From the NCBI RefSeq assembly GCF_017811815.1, contig NZ_JADKZI010000004.1:248001-312000 (forward strand): a stretch of DNA of 64,000 nucleotides. The letters run 5' to 3'. Positions 60,613-64,000 of this stretch are shown here, piece by piece. A program made the position numbers and the translations under genes. The DNA is from Flavonifractor sp. AGMB03687. Lineage in GTDB: Bacteria; Bacillota; Clostridia; Oscillospirales; Oscillospiraceae. Numbering within the stretch: position 1 is the stretch's first letter; each line of letters starts with the position of its first letter. The notes beneath the pieces were generated by a model. The model ran no database searches and was not told the origin of the DNA. It saw only the letters and a program-made list of their open reading frames with translations.

Positions 60613-61624
60613 AGCTATGCTCCCTGTTAATTTGCGCAGTTTTGTTTGCTGCAGGCTTAGGGGGGACTTCAAACTCGTCTCCAAGTACTTTTACAACATA
60701 TTCTGCAGCATCATGATCCGACTCAACATTGACTGCATTGGTGAGATTATCTTTAGCAACACAAAGCCGTTTGTAAAAAGTGATCATGTACGAGCTGCTG
60801 CTATCCTTCATTTTCTCAAAAACATCTGTGTATGGTTGAACAGTTAAATATCTACTAATGCTTGCGCTTGTTATATTACCAGAATAGTCTTGAGTAATTA
60901 AAAAACGATTGCATATATTTTGAACTGTTTTCTGGAGCGCAAGCAAATCATTGTCGCCATCATCAGTAGACTGTGCTTCAAAACAGTCACATGCTAGGTA
61001 TGTCAGGCCGATGCTCGGAGGAATTTCGTGATCGCTAACAGAACTCGCATAGTGCTCATTTTTCCACTTCTTTAAGTAACAAATCACTCGCCTCAACTGT
61101 GCATTTCCGTTAATCATGCCACATAGGTCATCATTTAATCCATCGGGATCAGCACGTTCCCAACTGTAAGATCCGTATTCTTTACCTCGTGCGAGATAGA
61201 CACTATCTCCATCTTGAGCATATAAAGGAAGATCAATGTGTAGGTATTCTTCCCCATCCTTATAATATGCGGCTCGCACACACGGCTCTTTGATTTGGAC
61301 TGTGCGTACAGCAATATCAATGGAATCACGCAGATATCCTTTGATTTTTCTTGGATCAGGATTCGCCTCGATATCGAGAGGTATCATTACAGCGACATCG
61401 CGATCTACAACCGTCGAACGAATCGTTGTGTTGTACTTGTAGCTGCCTTGGTCGATCATTCTAATCTCGCTCTTCTTTAACTCAATATCATGATCTCCCA
61501 TAATCTCCGGCAACTTATCTTTGATTTCGCTCTCAAGTGTGGTCCTTTTTTGAATAAGCGTGTTTTGCTCACCGTCTATTCTAATATCTTTATAAAACTG
61601 CTCGAATTCTTCTTTTAATTTCAT
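60605..61624 (-). CDS. CD-NTase (cGAS/DncV-like nucleotidyltransferase)
   Basis: The 339 residues carry the CD-NTase active site GSYKYNTTIR (Gly60-Ser61), Asp74 and Asp76 in VDRDVAVMI, and Asp131 in LHIDLPLY. Such enzymes make cyclic di- or trinucleotides on phage infection. The chain ends in ...SFG, a C-terminal Gly as expected for Cap2 conjugation. ATG at 61624 with AAGAGGTG upstream. The exact product cannot be read from sequence. Confidence 0.9.
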   Translation of the reverse strand: MKLKEEFEQFYKDIRIDGEQNTLIQKRTTLESEIKDKLPEIMGDHDIELKKSEIRMIDQGSYKYNTTIRSTVVDRDVAVMIPLDIEANPDPRKIKGYLRDSIDIAVRTVQIKEPCVRAAYYKDGEEYLHIDLPLYAQDGDSVYLARGKEYGSYSWERADPDGLNDDLCGMINGNAQLRRVICYLKKWKNEHYASSVSDHEIPPSIGLTYLACDCFEAQSTDDGDNDLLALQKTVQNICNRFLITQDYSGNITSASISRYLTVQPYTDVFEKMKDSSSSYMITFYKRLCVAKDNLTNAVNVESDHDAAEYVVKVLGDEFEVPPKPAANKTAQINREHSFG

Positions 61625-61808
61625 TGGATTCACCTCTTGAGTTAATGTTGTTATCCCATGTTTTTAAACAATAGAGTAAAATATTAGTGCAGCTGTGCAT
61701 GATCAGATACTTGCGATCTTGTTCATATAGCAAAGTTCCTTAAGTATAAACAGCCGCATGGTGATACCAAACGGCTGCCTTGGTGGCACAAAGGCCTACC
61801 GTTAATTT
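61625..61808 (-). promoter_or_regulatory. Leader of the CBASS operon with two hairpins
   Basis: CAGCCG (61751-61756) pairs with CGGCTG (61772-61777), and GGCCTT-type arms pair at 61777-61796, each in the transcribed leader. A TTTATA stretch follows the first. This could be an attenuator or processing site. Confidence 0.4.
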
Positions 61809-61837
61809 ATTATAATGCAACTTGATACAAATTTCAA
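61809..61837 (-). promoter_or_regulatory. Promoter of the CBASS operon
   Basis: On the minus strand, TTGAAA (61832-61837) and TATAAT (61809-61814) with a 17-bp spacer, about 185 bp before the CD-NTase start. Confidence 0.75.
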
Positions 61838-61893
61838 TATTTTGTAAAAAGCAGTACAATCCCCCTCACATTCTGCGCCGCAATAAACAAAGA

Positions 61894-61928
61894 AAAAGTC
61901 TCTGAAATCAACGATTTCAGAGACTTTT
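61894..61928 (-). terminator. Terminator of the YhcG-type gene
   Basis: AAAAGTCTCTGAAATC (61894-61909) pairs with 61913-61928; TTTTTC follows on the minus strand. It separates the nuclease gene from the CBASS promoter. Confidence 0.8.
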
Positions 61929-62061
61929 GTACCAATGCGTGAGAATTACTATTTTCTCCTAAAGCCTTGTACCACAATAGATTGGGCTTTTATAGATATA
62001 TTATGTCAGACTTGCTGGTACAATGATAGAGCCGTGGGATAAATTCTGACTTATAATGCTG

Positions 62062-63078
62062 TCATTCTTTCGCCCCTTTGATCCGCTTCTGGATATCCTC
62101 CACGGACGGCAGTTGGTGCTCCAATTCTTCCGGCAGATTGCTGGTAATCTGATAGGCGCTGACACCGATGGGCTTGCTCATATCCTTCAGAGAATACTCT
62201 GCCACAAGGTCGTTTTTGCTCTTGCAGAGCAGCAAGCCGATTGAGGGATTATCCTGTTCTTTCTTCAGAATTCCATCTACCGCAGAGAGATAGAAGTTGA
62301 GCTGCCCAGCGTACTCCGGCTTGAACTCACCAGTCTTCAGTTCAATCACCACATAGCAGCGGAGATTCAGATTATAGAACAGCAAGTCAATGTAGAAATC
62401 ATCTCCGCCCACATTGAGGTGGTACTGATTGCCGAGGAACGCAAAGCCGGTCCCCAGCTCCAGCAGTAGTTTCGTCACATCCTTGACCAGTGCCCGCTCA
62501 ATGTCGCGCTCTACCATATCCTCTTTGAACGGAATGAAGTCGAAGATATACGGATCTTTCATTGTTTGCGTGGCGAGTTCGCTCTGCGGGGACGGAAGGC
62601 GGTTTTCGAAGTTAGACACTTTTTCTGCCAGCACCTGCCGTTGATATAGACCGCTCTCAATTTGATGAATCAGCACATTGCGGGACCACCCGTTCTCTGC
62701 GATTTTTCTCGCATACCAGAGGCGTTCTTCCATATCCGAGAGTTTGTCCAGCAGAGCAACATTGTGTCCCCACGGGATTTGTGCAACAGGCTGTTGCACA
62801 AATCCATCACCCGGATAAGCTGCCGCGAACTTTGCCATATATTTTAGGTTTCTCACAGAGTAGCCAGTGGCATCCGGAAAAGAAATCTTGATGTCGGCGG
62901 CAAGGTTTTCTATGAACTTGCTCCCCCATGTCTTGTGCGCGTTGATGACTTCACCGATGGAGTGGTAGAGGAGCAGCAATTCCCGATTGACGCTGACTGT
63001 CGCACGGTATTGCGCTGTGCGGATCTCCTGCTTGATCGATTCGACGATATTCAGATATTCGTTGGAATTCATCAACAT
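62062..63078 (-). CDS. YhcG/DUF1016 family PD-(D/E)xK nuclease
   Basis: The 338 residues have an N-terminal DUF1016 domain (VNRELLLLYHSIGEVI, FPDATGYSVRNLKYM) and a C-terminal PD-(D/E)xK nuclease with DFYIDLLFYN and VVIELKTGEF. Relatives occur with restriction systems and other defence genes, but the substrate is unproven. It overlaps the phosphatase stop by a few bases. Adjacent to CBASS, it may belong to the same island. Confidence 0.88.
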   Translation of the reverse strand: MLMNSNEYLNIVESIKQEIRTAQYRATVSVNRELLLLYHSIGEVINAHKTWGSKFIENLAADIKISFPDATGYSVRNLKYMAKFAAAYPGDGFVQQPVAQIPWGHNVALLDKLSDMEERLWYARKIAENGWSRNVLIHQIESGLYQRQVLAEKVSNFENRLPSPQSELATQTMKDPYIFDFIPFKEDMVERDIERALVKDVTKLLLELGTGFAFLGNQYHLNVGGDDFYIDLLFYNLNLRCYVVIELKTGEFKPEYAGQLNFYLSAVDGILKKEQDNPSIGLLLCKSKNDLVAEYSLKDMSKPIGVSAYQITSNLPEELEHQLPSVEDIQKRIKGAKE

Positions 63079-63539
63079 TGTGTTTTCGCCTCCGTCAATT
63101 TATGCAGCAACCCCTGACACCCTTCCAGCACATCCCGCCATGTGGCCTCGAAATCGCCGGTGTACCACGGGTCGGCCACATCGCCGGGGCGCTCGGTGTA
63201 TTCCATCAAGAGGTGCATCTTGTCCTCGAAGTCCCCGCCACAGATGCGATGCATATTGCGGAGATTGGCCTGATCCATGCCGATCAGGAGGTCGTATTCC
63301 TCGTAATCATCGTTCTGGAGCTGCCGGGCGGTCTTGCCGGAGCAGTCGATCCCATGCTCCGTCAGCTTGCGCCGTGCCGGGGGATAGACCGGATTGCCGA
63401 TCTCCTCGGTGCTGGTCGCCGCGGACTCAATGTGGAACCAGGCTTCCAGCCCCGCCTTTTTCACCAGATCTTTCATCACGAATTCAGCCATTGGGCTGCG
63501 GCAGATATTGCCGTGGCAGATAAAAAGTATCCTCGTCAT
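63072..63539 (-). CDS. Low-molecular-weight protein-tyrosine phosphatase
   Basis: The 155 residues have the active-site loop FICHGNICRSPMAEF (C-x5-R-S) and the acid-bearing VADPWYTGDF. Good SD TAGGAG before the ATG at 63539. The frame is open 150 bases further upstream with a strong SD at 63689; that part belongs to a separate remnant. Confidence 0.92.
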   Translation of the reverse strand: MTRILFICHGNICRSPMAEFVMKDLVKKAGLEAWFHIESAATSTEEIGNPVYPPARRKLTEHGIDCSGKTARQLQNDDYEEYDLLIGMDQANLRNMHRICGGDFEDKMHLLMEYTERPGDVADPWYTGDFEATWRDVLEGCQGLLHKLTEAKTQC

Positions 63540-63689
63540 TTGTGCGCTCCTATATTGTTTCGGTAGGCTCAGTATAGCATACAGGCTCCGGATAGTCGAG
63601 GGGCATCTCAAATGTGCCATAAGGAGGCGCTGTTCCATTGACTCTGTTATCAATGCTTCCGCATAGGCTGTGGGCTTCTTGATATTCAT
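63540..63689 (-). pseudogene. Possible frameshifted small gene
   Basis: GGGAGGATCCC precedes an ATG at 63689 giving MNIKKPTAYAEALITESM; the reading frame -1 over the same bases gives NRVNGTAPPYGTFEMPLDYPE, which looks more protein-like. A small gene of about 50 codons with an indel near 63640 would explain both. Low confidence; an N-terminal extension of the phosphatase is the alternative. Confidence 0.35.
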
Positions 63690-63802
63690 GGGATCCTCCC
63701 TCCCGGCGCTGCCGCCTGCTTATAAAGAGAAGGCACGGCATCTGCCGTGTCTTCCCCTGCGTCAGAACCTTGATATCGTCTGGCAATCTCTCCGGTATAT
63801 AC

Positions 63803-64000
63803 TCAAAGCAGTTGGACGATTTGTTCCCAGAGCAGGATATGCCTATCATCGACAGCCTGGTTGTCATGATAGTGTCCGAAGAACCAATATTGAAACTCCA
63901 GCCGCTGGTCGACCATGTCCAGGAAGTCGTTCAGGCGGTCCGTCGTATAATCGGGGTTCAGCCTTCTGACGATCCTCGACGGGGCGCAGTGCGTGATCAC
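63803..64000 (-). CDS. Metallophosphoesterase, 5' end outside window
   Basis: The 65 visible C-terminal residues include ITHCAPSRI, FFGHYHDN (the GHxH metal motif, Gly-His-Tyr-His) and LLWEQIVQLL at the stop. This is the end of a calcineurin-like phosphoesterase. It is distinct from the CBASS effector. Confidence 0.7.
   Translation of the reverse strand: MITHCAPSRIVRRLNPDYTTDRLNDFLDMVDQRLEFQYWFFGHYHDNQAVDDRHILLWEQIVQLL

Noticed and set aside
1..64000. CRISPR arrays, rRNA genes, prophage structural genes
   Set aside because: No regularly spaced repeats, rRNA motifs or capsid/tail genes were seen on either strand.

Overview
The window is about 60% GC and comes from an anaerobic, Gram-positive Clostridia-type genome. 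The best guess is the Oscillospiraceae, near Flavonifractor, Intestinimonas or Lawsonibacter. Supporting signs are AGGAGG-type ribosome binding sites, sporulation genes (a split sigG, a CwlD-like amidase, a SleB-like hydrolase), two-component pairs beside lipoproteins, tungsten-type aldehyde oxidoreductase genes and many Clostridia small-protein families. Species-level assignment is inference.

Left part (1-8.7 kb): a DUF1385 membrane protein, a lipoprotein/response regulator/histidine kinase operon, tRNA-Leu(CAA), an S66 peptidase, GNAT and YbjQ genes, a membrane-anchored amidase and a TIGR00300-family enzyme.

8.7-16 kb: the forespore sigma factor gene sigG is cut in two. Its 3' part lies at 8741-9228 and its 5' part at 15658-15940. 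Between them sits a 6,429-bp element carrying a large serine recombinase, a 41-residue protein, an aldehyde:ferredoxin oxidoreductase operon with its own MoaD and MoeB homologues, a four-cluster ferredoxin and an iron alcohol dehydrogenase. Both junctions share TGCCGA. Joining them there restores an uninterrupted 256-codon sigG that reads through the conserved VPMIVGEIRRYLRDN segment. This resembles the sigK skin element, but in a forespore gene and with metabolic cargo.

16-52.7 kb: ordinary host genes. These include a MocR-type regulator, HD hydrolase, three tRNA-Ser genes, a SleB-like protein, a peptide-use cluster (PepX, two MFS carriers, an M32-like protein with an altered zinc site, a regulator), MarR/FUSC, a TetR-controlled membrane cluster, a two-component plus redox operon (lipoprotein, CXXC peptide, polyferredoxin, TlpA), a seven-gene operon headed by a deformylase-like gene, and a WYL/TfoX/GyrI operon. 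Three genes here are visibly damaged: a P-type ATPase, an alpha/beta hydrolase and an ABC permease.

52.7-64 kb: an accessory island. Two overlapping tyrosine recombinases precede a low-GC type II CBASS anti-phage operon: CD-NTase, an E2-E1 Cap2, a JAMM Cap3 and an unusual effector. The effector joins a calcineurin-like phosphoesterase, a SAVED cyclic-nucleotide sensor and a UmuD/LexA-type self-cleaving S24 domain in one chain. A YhcG/DUF1016 nuclease, a low-molecular-weight tyrosine phosphatase and a partial phosphoesterase follow. The window holds no CRISPR array and no rRNA.
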